Shown piece by piece: positions 7,823 through 15,965 of a stretch of 64,000 bases of DNA. The stretch spans positions 1 to 64,000 of the forward strand of contig JAWMQL010000009.1 of NCBI GenBank assembly GCA_033283165.1, in the 5' to 3' direction. Made by a program: the position numbers and the translations under genes. Origin of the DNA: JAWMQL01 sp033283165 (lineage in GTDB: Bacteria > Pseudomonadota > Gammaproteobacteria > Pseudomonadales > Halieaceae). Numbering within the stretch: the first letter of the stretch is position 1; each line of letters begins with the position of its first letter. Below the pieces are notes generated by a model that was not told the origin of the DNA, made no database searches, and worked only from the letters and a program-made list of their open reading frames with translations.

Positions 7823-8944
7823 ATGGTGTCCGGGATTTGCACTGATATTGTTGTGATCGGCGCCGGTATCGCGGGTGCCTCCGCGGCCGCAGAACTGGCC
7901 GCTCATGCCACCGTCACCCTGCTGGAAATGGAAGGTCAGCCCGGATATCACGCCACAGGCCGCTCCGCAGCTTTCTTCGCACCGTCCTACGGCAATGAGG
8001 TCGTGCGGGGAATCACCGCCATGAGCGAGCCCTTCCTGCGCAACGCTCCGCCAGGTTTTTCCGAAGTGCCGCTGTTGCGGCCCCGGGACTGCGTGTTTGT
8101 CGGTCGTGAAGACCAGCGAGAGCGGTTGGCGACATTACGGGCGGATATCCCGGTACTCGAAGCACTGGAACCAGGCCTTGTGCGGGAGAGAGTCCCGATA
8201 TTGGCGCCGGACTTTCCGGCTCAGGCCCTCGTGGATATGCATGGCGGTGACCTGGATGTGGACGCCCTGTTACAGGGTTACCTGCGCCTGTTCCGCCAGC
8301 GGGGCGGCGAGGTGTTTACGAATTGTGAGGTGACCACACTGGTGCGGCGGCAAGGGCTCTGGCTCGTCAGCGGCGGTGGGGTCGAATGCGAGGCCCCCAT
8401 CGTGGTCAATGCCGCCGGCGCCTGGGCAGACTCACTGGCTGTGAAAGCGGGCCTCGCCGGTGTCGGTATTACCCCCATGCGCCGCACTGCCTGTCTGGTC
8501 GATGCGCCTCCTGGTTTGGAGATCGGAGAGTGGCCCATGGTGGTCGACGCGGACGAGCAGTTCTATTTCAAGCCTGAGGCGGGTGCCCTGCTGATATCAC
8601 CCGCCGACGAAATCCCCAGTCCCGCCTGCGACGCGCAGGCGGACGAGCTGGATATCGCCATCGCTATCGACCGTGTCGTGCAGGTCACCAGCCTGGAGGT
8701 TCGGCGCATCAACCACCGCTGGGCGGGTTTGCGGAGCTTTGCTCCGGACAAGACCTTTGTTGCGGGCTTTGACCCCAGGGCGGAGGGTTTTTTCTGGCTG
8801 GCAGGGCAGGGGGGTTACGGGGTGCAGAGCGCCCCGGGGATGGCGAAGCTTACCGACCACCTGGTAACCGGCGCGACTTTGAGTGGCAACTTTGCAGGTC
8901 TCGAGCGCTTTGTCGACGCGGTGTCGCCAAGGCGCTTATTGTAG
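7823..8944 (+). CDS. FAD-dependent oxidoreductase resembling D-arginine dehydrogenase (DauA)
   Basis: 373 residues, matching the length of Pseudomonas DauA. Shared features remembered from that family: DIVVIGAGIAGASAAAEL (FAD site), QPGYHATGRSAA, DLDVDALLQGYLR, VVNAAGAWAD, FYFKPEAGALLISPA, WAGLRSF, EGFFWLAGQGGYGIQ-like (here GGYGVQ), and a C-terminal SPRRL. DauA oxidises D-amino acids, mainly D-Arg and D-Lys, to imino acids with electrons passing to a non-oxygen acceptor. Substrate preference here is inferred only. It probably forms an operon with the upstream DAO gene. Confidence 0.75.
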   Translation: MVSGICTDIVVIGAGIAGASAAAELAAHATVTLLEMEGQPGYHATGRSAAFFAPSYGNEVVRGITAMSEPFLRNAPPGFSEVPLLRPRDCVFVGREDQRERLATLRADIPVLEALEPGLVRERVPILAPDFPAQALVDMHGGDLDVDALLQGYLRLFRQRGGEVFTNCEVTTLVRRQGLWLVSGGGVECEAPIVVNAAGAWADSLAVKAGLAGVGITPMRRTACLVDAPPGLEIGEWPMVVDADEQFYFKPEAGALLISPADEIPSPACDAQADELDIAIAIDRVVQVTSLEVRRINHRWAGLRSFAPDKTFVAGFDPRAEGFFWLAGQGGYGVQSAPGMAKLTDHLVTGATLSGNFAGLERFVDAVSPRRLL

Positions 8945-8952
8945 CGACACAC

Positions 8953-9663
8953 TTACGAAGAAAAATTCTGCAATCCCCGCCTGGCTTTTCCACGATGATC
9001 ATGAGTTCGCCCCGTTCGATTCTGTGGCGATAGTCCTCCACATCCTGATTGGGCACACTGACGCCAACCAGGGTGTTGAACCAGGTGCCGAGGGCCGTGC
9101 CCAGCGCGGTGCCGGCTCCGCGCTTTGCCGCATCGATTACATCGCTGCGGTGTACGATGTCGGGCGCCGGCCTTCTCGCTGTGGATACCTGCGGTAGGCA
9201 ATTCGCCGGCGGTCGATTCCAGGTGAGCCCGGACGAACCACTGGAACTGTTCCAATTGGGCAAGCTCACCGACAATAATATCTTCAGACACGGGGTCGAG
9301 CTCGGCCAGTCGGGCAATCGCTGCGCGATGATCGCTGTTGACACCGGAGTACACGACATCAAGTGCGCCAAGGTGCTCGGCGACGCTGGCCTTGCCCAGC
9401 GAGTAGTCCTTCCATGTTCTGCGTTCTGCGACCGCACCCGCGGTCCCCACCGGTATGCCTCCCAGCGTTGCGATGCGCTCTGCGATGGTGTCGGTCATCT
9501 CGCGCACGGCATCGACCTGGGGGTCGAGCATCTCGTGAACGCCAATGAAGTTGGGACCGACCACATTCCAGTGAATGTGTTTCAGTGTCAGTTGCAAATC
9601 GATCAAGGCAACCATGCGGTCTTCAAGAATTTCGATGACCTTGCCGGCGGGTGATGTGTCCAT
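8953..9663 (-). CDS. dps: Dps-family ferritin-like protein with an aberrant frameshifted C-terminal tail
   Basis: Residues 1 to about 172 are a complete Dps (DNA-protecting mini-ferritin that oxidises Fe2+ with H2O2). Ferroxidase ligands are all present: His31, His43, Asp47, Asp58 and Glu62, at the canonical spacing. Helix 4 ends FVRAHLESTAGELPTAGIHSEKA, where Dps proteins normally stop. Here no stop follows; the frame continues about 60 residues (Arg/His/Gly-rich, low complexity) that match nothing. The conserved sequence continues in another frame (see 8966-9165). Either a deletion joined dps to another gene, or there is a frameshift or sequence error. The protein core should still work. 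The ATG at 9663 is the natural start. Confidence 0.8.
   Translation of the reverse strand: MDTSPAGKVIEILEDRMVALIDLQLTLKHIHWNVVGPNFIGVHEMLDPQVDAVREMTDTIAERIATLGGIPVGTAGAVAERRTWKDYSLGKASVAEHLGALDVVYSGVNSDHRAAIARLAELDPVSEDIIVGELAQLEQFQWFVRAHLESTAGELPTAGIHSEKAGARHRTPQRCNRCGKARSRHRAGHGPRHLVQHPGWRQCAQSGCGGLSPQNRTGRTHDHRGKARRGLQNFSS
8966..9165 (-). pseudogene. 3' remnant of a stress-protein-like membrane/glycine-zipper gene fused behind dps
   Basis: In a frame different from dps, the strand encodes APDIVHRSDVIDAAKRGAG, then GTALGTALGTWFNTLVGVSV, then PNQDVEDYRHRIERGELMII and VEKPG. The pattern (small-residue hydrophobic segment, then VGVSVPN, a charged helix and a GELMIIV strand) matches the C-terminal halves of DUF1269/GlsB-like stress proteins. 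No start codon or N-terminal half is present, so it is a remnant whose 5' end was lost when it was joined to dps. The family name is a recollection, not a search result. Confidence 0.5.
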
Positions 9664-9881
9664 CCCCGGAACGGTGAGGTGGTATCAGATCACATACTTT
9701 GGCGGTTCAACGGCAGCGCTATGTGCCGCGGTGAATGGCCTTGGGCTCCACTGTTGCTGAGGCCAGTGTAAACGCGATATCGATAATCTCTTCGCCAGCC
9801 CCGATCAGGTGAGCGGCCCGGGAGATGGTGTGAAAAAATATCCGAATTTTTAGGCCGCAGAGTGTGACCGGTCCTTCAGGT

Positions 9882-11072
9882 TCAATCCAATGGGATGACG
9901 CCTCCACGTTCCAGCCGGGCCCTGATCAGGGGCAGGTGTTGGCGGCCCACGAAGGTCTCCTCGCCCAGCCGGAACACCGGGCTGCCGACGTAGCCGCCCA
10001 GCGAGGAAAAACCGGCCCAGGCAGCCGCCACCTCGCCATCCTGCAGCGAGATACCGTGTTGTCCCAGCACGGCGTGGATTCGCCCGGCGACCTCATCGTC
10101 CTCGATATTTTCGGCTAGATAACGCTGCTGGTCGCGGAGCCGGTTACCCTGGCGGTAAAGGCGGTGGCGCGTACCGCGATCCCGGGCGCCGCTATCCGCT
10201 TGGGCGTCCTGTTTCCTTGCGGGCAGGGCGTACCAGTTAACCCTCAGGCCCAGGTCTTCGGCCAGCTTGAGAATACCCGCGAGCGCCTGATAGCTTTCCG
10301 GGTCATCGAGGCCGATGCCCGCGTCCAGCGTTCGTACGGACGACTTCTCCACCCGGCTGTCGGGCATCAGCTCGTAGGCGATATCGGGTGGATCTCCCGC
10401 GCCTCCCTGCAGCTGCCAGCGAATCCGCGGCAGGTGCTCCCGTCCGAAATACATCTGATCTCCCACGACGTAGGTGGGCACGCCAAAAATACCGCGGTCG
10501 AAGGCCTCGGTCTGGATCCGTTCGTTCTCCCGCGCACCGGATCCCAGGACGTACTCCCCGAACCCGGTCGTATCGGCGCCCGCGGCGGCGAGTACTCCCT
10601 CGATGACGGCGACATCCTCCACGTCCAGTTCCCGCTGCCAGAAGGGCACATAGATGCCGTCGATATAGCGCTGCAGGATCGCATCTCCCTGCTGCCTGGC
10701 CCACAGCATGCCGATGGCCGCCAGGTTCGTGTCCCAGATCTTGACCGTGCCGCGGAGGGTCATGCCGCGCAGGTTGGCATAGCGCCGGCAGTCGTAGTAG
10801 GCATACTTCACCTTGGACCACTGGTCTTCGCTGCGCGATTGTTGCGCCACCGCGCCGGAGCCATCCAGCCGGGCGCTGCCGAGATAACTGGGAATGTCCA
10901 GGACAAAGGGCAGCCAGTCGATCTCGAGGCGCAACTCCCGCGCCAGTTGCCGCGTGGGCTCGATGGATAGATAGGCGTAGGGACTCTTGAAATCGATGTA
11001 GACGGTTAAGGGACTGTCCACGTTCGACACGGTGCCGATGTGCCGGGGCGACAGCAGCGTTTCATTACTCAT
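9882..11072 (-). CDS. Tandem DsbA-fold protein (2-hydroxychromene-2-carboxylate isomerase-like, two copies)
   Basis: 396 residues. The N-terminal half (about 20-215) is a DSBA/HCCA-isomerase domain: VYIDFKSPYAYLSIEPT carries the kappa-class GST serine motif, and GIFGVPTYVVGDQMYFGREHL contains the cis-proline loop. The C-terminal half (about 250-395) repeats the fold in degenerate form: LDDPESYQALAGILKLAEDLGLRVNWYALP, then YVGSPVFRLGEETFVGRQHL. It has lost the N-terminal strand with the active-site serine. Single-domain homologs (about 200 aa) act on glutathione-dependent isomerisations or aromatic catabolism. The duplicated form suggests an internal pseudo-dimer with one working site. About 220 bp on its 3' side hold nothing recognisable. 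Confidence 0.75.
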   Translation of the reverse strand: MSNETLLSPRHIGTVSNVDSPLTVYIDFKSPYAYLSIEPTRQLARELRLEIDWLPFVLDIPSYLGSARLDGSGAVAQQSRSEDQWSKVKYAYYDCRRYANLRGMTLRGTVKIWDTNLAAIGMLWARQQGDAILQRYIDGIYVPFWQRELDVEDVAVIEGVLAAAGADTTGFGEYVLGSGARENERIQTEAFDRGIFGVPTYVVGDQMYFGREHLPRIRWQLQGGAGDPPDIAYELMPDSRVEKSSVRTLDAGIGLDDPESYQALAGILKLAEDLGLRVNWYALPARKQDAQADSGARDRGTRHRLYRQGNRLRDQQRYLAENIEDDEVAGRIHAVLGQHGISLQDGEVAAAWAGFSSLGGYVGSPVFRLGEETFVGRQHLPLIRARLERGGVIPLD

Positions 11073-11308
11073 GGCAGGAACTCAATCGCGAATTGGCAGT
11101 CGGTCATCGATATCGACCATCCGGTGGCGGGAATGCATTTATAAGCACAGTGCTACCGGCAATTTACCGTCGTCACACTGTCTGATCAACAGGTGGGCAG
11201 AGTCTACGCCATCCCGATAAGGCATGGCACCCTGTTGCGCGGTCAGTTGTCCGGCCACTTGCCTGATTGGATGAAGCGCAATGCTCCCCAGGCGTCGACG
11301 GTTCAGTC

Positions 11309-11331
11309 TATAATTTGACCTGGTCACCAGG
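11309..11331 (+). promoter_or_regulatory. Consensus -10 box followed by a perfect palindrome
   Basis: TATAAT (11309-11314) is followed 5 bases later by CCTGGT-C-ACCAGG (11319-11331), which would cover the transcription start of the small gene at 11362. No good -35 box is visible at 16-18 bp, as might be expected for an activated promoter or chance. The rest of 11073-11308 shows nothing recognisable. Confidence 0.4.
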
Positions 11332-11361
11332 GACGGTGGCGACGATAGAGGGATTTTACCT

Positions 11362-11694
11362 TTGGCAGCAATAGTGTTTGATGTGCGTAACGCGGAGCGC
11401 CGGTTACTCGATGCCGGTGCGTCGCGAGAACTGGCGGAGGCAGCCGCAGATCTCATGTCCGAAGCGGTGGTCCACAATCTCGATACCCTGGTGACCAGGG
11501 ATTACCTGGATCATGTACTGGACGCCAGGTTTTCGCAGCAGGATGCGAGAACAGACCAGCGCTTGCATCAGCTTGAATCCAGGATGCTCGAGCAGATCTA
11601 CGAATTGAAGGGACAGTTTCGCATTATGCAAGCCATCCAGGCACTGCTGCTAGCGGGCGTCTTTCTGCCGCAAATCAGGGCGCTGTTTTCATAG
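11362..11694 (+). CDS. Small coiled-coil membrane protein, DUF1640/CCDC90-like
   Basis: 110 residues. The N-terminus AAIVFDVRNAERRLLDAGAS, followed by LAEAAADLMSEAV, matches the DUF1640 pattern (a fold shared with the mitochondrial MCUR1/CCDC90 family). A coiled coil follows (RTDQRLHQLESRMLEQIYELK, about 72-92) and a single C-terminal membrane helix (MQAIQALLLAGVFLPQI). Start is TTG at 11362 with GAGGGA 8 bases upstream; a GTG at 11374 is less good because it would cut the conserved N-terminus. Bacterial members have no known function. It converges on the toxin-antitoxin genes. Confidence 0.65.
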   Translation: MAAIVFDVRNAERRLLDAGASRELAEAAADLMSEAVVHNLDTLVTRDYLDHVLDARFSQQDARTDQRLHQLESRMLEQIYELKGQFRIMQAIQALLLAGVFLPQIRALFS

Positions 11695-11701
11695 CAACGC
11701 G

Positions 11702-12028
11702 TTAAGATTCCATAAGCCGTCTGTGCAGCAGGGATTCCATGTCCCGACGCCCATCCGCGATCAGCATCACGTAGACGATGCGGTCTCTGATCGTATAAAT
11801 GATTCGATAGGGTTTGAAGTACATCTGGCGATATTCGCCCACTCCCAGTGCCAGTAGTTCCCTGGGTCGGTTGCCTCGCTCGGGTGCCTGAGACAGTCGC
11901 TGCAGGATGTCTTCTATTTTTCCGAGGATGTAATCAGCTTTCGTCCTCGAATCGCTCGCGACAAGGTATTCGTCGAGCTCCTGGAGGTCGTTTACTGCAT
12001 CATGGGTCAGCAGAACCTGATAGCTCAT
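11702..12028 (-). CDS. RelE/ParE-family toxin
   Basis: 108 residues with the ParE/RelE fold signature: N-terminal VLLTHDAVNDLQELDEYL, central APERGNRPRELL, then YRQMYFKPYRIIYTIRDRIVYVMLIADGRRDM. The C-terminal 'IADGRR' pattern is typical of ParE-type plasmid-stabilisation toxins, which block DNA gyrase, whereas RelE toxins cleave mRNA. Which target applies cannot be told. The start lies 29 bases inside the antitoxin gene, giving the usual antitoxin-first coupled order. Confidence 0.85.
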   Translation of the reverse strand: MSYQVLLTHDAVNDLQELDEYLVASDSRTKADYILGKIEDILQRLSQAPERGNRPRELLALGVGEYRQMYFKPYRIIYTIRDRIVYVMLIADGRRDMESLLHRRLMES

Positions 12029-12293
12029 TACGGCTGGCTCTTATCTTCTCTATCGCGGTTGTTGCCTCAACCACCTGTCCCGCGTCGATCTGGCGCTGAC
12101 CCAGGGCCAGGATCTTCAGGAGGGCAAGTGTTTGCTGGGTTTTTTCGTAGCTCTCGATATCCTGCACGACCATCTTCGCTTCACCATTCTGGGTGATGAT
12201 CATCGGTTCACGTTGTTCCTGCAACTGATTGACCACATCTGATGCATTAGCCTTGAGGTAGGAAATCGGCTTGATATTCGTGGTGGGCTTCAT
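12000..12293 (-). CDS. Phd/YefM-family antitoxin
   Basis: 97 residues from ATG 12293 (MKPTTNIKPISYLKANASDV). The N-terminal half is the Phd/YefM DNA-binding fold (ISYLKANASDVVNQLQEQ, PMIITQNGEAKMVVQDIESYE); the C-terminal helix (GQRQIDAGQVVEATTAIEKI) should wrap the toxin. The frame is open a further 25 codons upstream, but those residues are not conserved and would overlap the operator. It overlaps the toxin by 29 bases and is expected to autoregulate. Confidence 0.85.
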   Translation of the reverse strand: MKPTTNIKPISYLKANASDVVNQLQEQREPMIITQNGEAKMVVQDIESYEKTQQTLALLKILALGQRQIDAGQVVEATTAIEKIRASRNELSGSADP

Positions 12294-12332
12294 GGCGACG
12301 GCTCCGATGGATGGCGCATCGAGGACTGAATT

Positions 12333-12368
12333 TGGTCTTAATATGGTCTTGTTTGGCCTGGGCGTCAA
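12333..12368 (-). promoter_or_regulatory. Promoter and candidate operator of the toxin-antitoxin pair
   Basis: On the minus strand, TTGACG (12368-12363) and CATATT (12345-12340) are separated by 17 bp. Two direct copies of AAGACCA (read on the minus strand; 12350-12344 and 12339-12333) lie 11 bp apart, one helical turn, and flank or overlap the -10 box. This arrangement suits a Phd-type repressor. It lies between the 3' end of plsB and the antitoxin start. Confidence 0.45.
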
Positions 12369-12410
12369 GAGGACATCAGCGCGACTTCTTCGCCATGCAT
12401 CCCGCTCACC

Positions 12411-14795
12411 TCACGGCCGCGTGCCCCGGTTGGCCACGCCCAGGGCGCGGACCACGTCCAGGCGCCGTTGCAGTTCCCGCAATTCCCGCACCACCTCCAT
12501 GCGCTCTTCCTTGCGACTGTCCGGGCCGCCTTCGGTCAGTCCGCGGCTCTGCAACATCTTGAAGCCGTTCCTGAACAGCAGCTTGCCAATTGAGGACTCG
12601 CTGGATATGCGCCGTTGCAGATAGGCCTGGCGACCATAGGTCAGGGACTGGGCGATGCAGTCCTCCTCCTCCAGGCTCTCGTAGGGCTCCTTGCGCGCCA
12701 GCATCGAGGCAACTACCGTGTAGGCCTCGGCATAGGTCAACAGTGTGACGTGCGCGATCATGGGCGTCATCCGGTCCAGCAACTCGCCAAAGCCTGCGGA
12801 CCCCCTGGATACCAGGTCCTCCCAATCATCGTGATAACGCGCCATCTCGTCCCGGATCTGCTGGTGGAACTGTTCGGTCGGCGCGTAAAAAAATTCGAAC
12901 TTGAACAGGTCGCGCAGGCGGTCCACCTCGGACCAGAAGGCCTCCAGTGCAGCATTGCCGGTGAACTCTGTCGCCTTCAAAAGGGCCAGTTCGATGATCG
13001 CCTTGTTGACGAAAAAGTGGATCACCGTGTTGCGGTAGTAGCTGGCCACAGGGTGCTGCTCCAGGCTGATACCGTAGACTACCTCCGGGCCCTCGTCGTA
13101 GCGGGTGACAATGTTGTCCTTGATCATGATGCCGAGCAGGCCTTCCATCTGCTCCGCGAAGGCGCGATCGAAGTCCCGGGATATTCGCAGATCGCGGCTC
13201 TCGGCCCAGGCGAGCAGGGCGTTCAGGTCCGCCACCACTTCCGCCTCGGTTAACGCCTTGGGCGCGGCACCGAGCAGGCTCATGGTCACCAGGGAGGGGA
13301 AGGTTATCGGTGTGACGTTGTTCGCCTCTACCGCCACCTCGAAGGCGATCTTCGACAGGGCGAGGCGGTCGTCCGGGTCCGGCGCCCTCGGCAGCACCAC
13401 GGGTTTACCGATATCCATATAGACCTTGCCCATGGGCCGGGCCAGGCTGCGGATGTAGCCGATGAACCATCTGAGAGACTCGGCCCCCTTGCCGCGGCCG
13501 GTTTGCTCCGTGGCGTACTCCTCCACGTCGCGGATGATGTCGTAGCTGATAGAGATGGGAATGATGTGAATATTTTCCGCCTCGGTGGCGTGGCAGGCTT
13601 CCAGCACGTATTTCAGCAGTCCGTAGCGTGGGGGCATCAGCTTGCCCATTCGGGAGCGGGTGCCCTCGAATGCCCAGTTCATGGGGAAGCGCTTTTCCAT
13701 CAGGTAGCCGATGTAGTGGCGCAGGGTGATCTTGTACAGCTCGTTGTCCTGGAAGCTGCGCTTGATGAAGATGGCGCCCGCCCGGTGCAGCAGGAAGCCC
13801 AGCCCAGGGAAATTCATATTGGCGCCGCCAAACATGTGGGGCATGGGGAAATCGTTGTCGTACATGACCTTGGGGACCACCATGCCGTCCAGGTAGGTTT
13901 TGTGCGTCCAGAGCAACATGGAGGGATTGTTGCGCACCCTGTGCCGCAGCTTTTCCACCTCTGCCCGGTCATAGACGATTTCATCCTCGTAACCGAGGCC
14001 CAGGCAGAAGGTGTTGAACCGGGCGTAAACGTCCAGCCAGAAGGAAGAGGGTGCCGAAACCATTTCCTTCATGTAGCTGGCGGCCTCTTTCATGAGCTCT
14101 TCTTTGGGCTTGCCCTGCGCCTCGGCTAATTGCTCGACCGCCGCGTTGAAGCCCTGGCTGGCCATCAGGGTTGCGGCCACGTGCCGGGGCACCTTGTAGC
14201 GGCTGCCTTTGATTTGCCGCCCTGCCATGTCGAGCACGACGGCCGCCTGGCGGGCCACGAAATTGGCGAAGGCCTCCTGGGAGGTCGCCTGGTCCAGTGC
14301 GTGGTGAGCTTCGAAGCGCTGGCGTAGATTGGCCATGGAGTCCGGCTTTCCGGCCATCAGGTGCAGTCGCTCGGGGTGTTCCGCGGCCAGCTTACGCGCC
14401 ATGCGGGGGCCCGGCTTGCGCGGATCGCCCAGCAGCAGTTGACGGAGTCGGCCGCTGGTGAAGGTCTCGTCCTCGGGCGGAGTCCAGACGACCCGCAGGG
14501 GCGCAATCAGGGTATCCGGGGGCAGGGCGAGGGACATGACCAGCTGGCCGCTGTCAAAACCGGTACGTTCGTCCTTCAGGTTGATGCAGACCTGCGGTGC
14601 GGCGAAGGCCTGGTTACCCTCGCCACCGTGGTGGCTGATCCAGCCTCGCAGGATCTCTTCCTCCACGCTGTTGCGCACGTCCAGGATGAACAGGACCTGC
14701 TTTGAATCGGATGCTGGCCAGGGGCTATTCTTCTTGTACTTCTGCTCCAGGTTCACGCCTGATAGTGCTCCTTGGTTCCGGCAATGTGAGGGCAT
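12411..14795 (-). CDS. plsB: Glycerol-3-phosphate 1-O-acyltransferase (PlsB-type)
   Basis: About 794 residues, the usual size of PlsB, the membrane-associated enzyme that acylates sn-glycerol-3-phosphate in the first step of phospholipid synthesis. The acyltransferase motif HKTYLD (His-x4-Asp) is near residue 298, followed by FGGANMNFPGLGFLLHRAGAIFIKRSF (motif II), FEGTRSRMGKL (motif III) and IPISISYD (motif IV). The start is uncertain: ATG 14795 has a weak AGGGG upstream, while GTG 14756 has AAGGAG 11 bases upstream and would remove 13 residues. The gene stands divergent from exonuclease III and upstream of the toxin-antitoxin pair on the same strand. Confidence 0.85.
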   Translation of the reverse strand: MPSHCRNQGALSGVNLEQKYKKNSPWPASDSKQVLFILDVRNSVEEEILRGWISHHGGEGNQAFAAPQVCINLKDERTGFDSGQLVMSLALPPDTLIAPLRVVWTPPEDETFTSGRLRQLLLGDPRKPGPRMARKLAAEHPERLHLMAGKPDSMANLRQRFEAHHALDQATSQEAFANFVARQAAVVLDMAGRQIKGSRYKVPRHVAATLMASQGFNAAVEQLAEAQGKPKEELMKEAASYMKEMVSAPSSFWLDVYARFNTFCLGLGYEDEIVYDRAEVEKLRHRVRNNPSMLLWTHKTYLDGMVVPKVMYDNDFPMPHMFGGANMNFPGLGFLLHRAGAIFIKRSFQDNELYKITLRHYIGYLMEKRFPMNWAFEGTRSRMGKLMPPRYGLLKYVLEACHATEAENIHIIPISISYDIIRDVEEYATEQTGRGKGAESLRWFIGYIRSLARPMGKVYMDIGKPVVLPRAPDPDDRLALSKIAFEVAVEANNVTPITFPSLVTMSLLGAAPKALTEAEVVADLNALLAWAESRDLRISRDFDRAFAEQMEGLLGIMIKDNIVTRYDEGPEVVYGISLEQHPVASYYRNTVIHFFVNKAIIELALLKATEFTGNAALEAFWSEVDRLRDLFKFEFFYAPTEQFHQQIRDEMARYHDDWEDLVSRGSAGFGELLDRMTPMIAHVTLLTYAEAYTVVASMLARKEPYESLEEEDCIAQSLTYGRQAYLQRRISSESSIGKLLFRNGFKMLQSRGLTEGGPDSRKEERMEVVRELRELQRRLDVVRALGVANRGTRP

Positions 14796-14918
14796 GGTCG
14801 ATTTTGCCCCTGTTGCTGTGCCGGGGGCAACCCGCGTACGCGAGTCAGTCGGCGCGAATTGAGTTAGACTGCCCACCTCAACCAGCCACGTCAGTCAGCG
14901 CCGGAAGACAGCCGCCCT

Positions 14919-15686
14919 ATGAAAATCGCCTCCTGGAATGTGAACGGCCTGCGCGCCATTATGAAAAAGAACTTCGCCGAAGCCCTGCATACCCTGCAGG
15001 CCGATATGCTCTGTCTGCAGGAGACCAAGGCACAGGACGACCAGGTTCACGCCGCACTCGAGGGTGTGGACGGTTATCACGTGTACAGCAACTCGGCGGT
15101 ACGCAAGGGCTATTCCGGGGTCGCGATCCTGAGCCGGCAGGAGCCGCTGGCGGTTCACGCGGGCATCGGGATGGACGACCACGACCAGGAAGGGCGCGTG
15201 CTCACCGCCGAGTTCCCGGATTTCTACCTGCTCACCGTGTACACCCCCAACTCCGGGAATGAACTGGTGCGACTTCCCTACCGGGAGGAATGGGACCGGC
15301 ACTTCCTGGCCTTCGCCCGGCAGCTGCAGCAGAAGAAACCGCTGTTGATGTGCGGTGATTTCAATGTCGCCCATCGGGAAATCGATATCGCCCGCCCCAA
15401 ACCCAATTACAACAAGAGCGCGGGCTATACCCAGCGGGAAATCGACGGCATGGACAACATCCTGGCAGCCGGCTTCGTGGATACCTTCCGTCACTTCCAC
15501 CCCGACACGGTGAAGTACAGCTGGTGGAGTTACCGCGCGGGGGCTCGCGGTAAGAATATCGGATGGCGGATAGACTACGTCCTCGGGTCGCGTGACTTCG
15601 TGGAATCACGGGTAGTTGGCGCAGGAATCCACAACGATATTTTTGGCTCCGACCACTGTCCGGTGGACATCGAGCTGAAATCCTAG
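14919..15686 (+). CDS. xthA: Exodeoxyribonuclease III
   Basis: 255 residues, the family's normal length. It is an AP endonuclease / 3'-5' exonuclease of base-excision repair. Active-site motifs: MKIASWNVNGLRA (Asn), LQETKAQ (metal Glu), YSGVAILS, LMCGDFNVAH (Asp/Asn), and the C-terminal GSDHCPVDIEL (Asp-His). ATG at 14919. It is divergent from plsB with a 120-bp gap and appears monocistronic. Confidence 0.93.
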   Translation: MKIASWNVNGLRAIMKKNFAEALHTLQADMLCLQETKAQDDQVHAALEGVDGYHVYSNSAVRKGYSGVAILSRQEPLAVHAGIGMDDHDQEGRVLTAEFPDFYLLTVYTPNSGNELVRLPYREEWDRHFLAFARQLQQKKPLLMCGDFNVAHREIDIARPKPNYNKSAGYTQREIDGMDNILAAGFVDTFRHFHPDTVKYSWWSYRAGARGKNIGWRIDYVLGSRDFVESRVVGAGIHNDIFGSDHCPVDIELKS

Positions 15687-15752
15687 TCCGCGCGGCAATC
15701 CCACCGCGACCAGCGTTATTGCCCCATCGATGTGTAAAGTGTTCTTGTTGCT

Positions 15753-15765
15753 TGTAAAGATTACA
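15753..15765. promoter_or_regulatory. 13-bp near-palindrome TGTAA-AGA-TTACA
   Basis: TGTAAAGATTACA lies 200 bp upstream of the PRC-barrel gene in the otherwise empty 15687-15965 gap. A copy differing only in the middle base is at 18690-18702. It is a candidate regulator site shared by two stress-type loci; no regulator was identified. Confidence 0.3.
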
Positions 15766-15965
15766 TATCCGAGCCTGTATCCACTGTAGCTCACGCGGGT
15801 TGTAAGTCGTGGCCACGTCTGCGTGATTTGCAGCACCACCGAAAACCGTTGAAGCCACAGATCTTTATCGCAAGCGTCGCCAAGTGCGTCTATGAAACTG
15901 ATTTGAGTGGCATGTTTTATGCGTGATTAGAGGTTAACTGGCACCTTGAATATTGGGAGAAGAGC

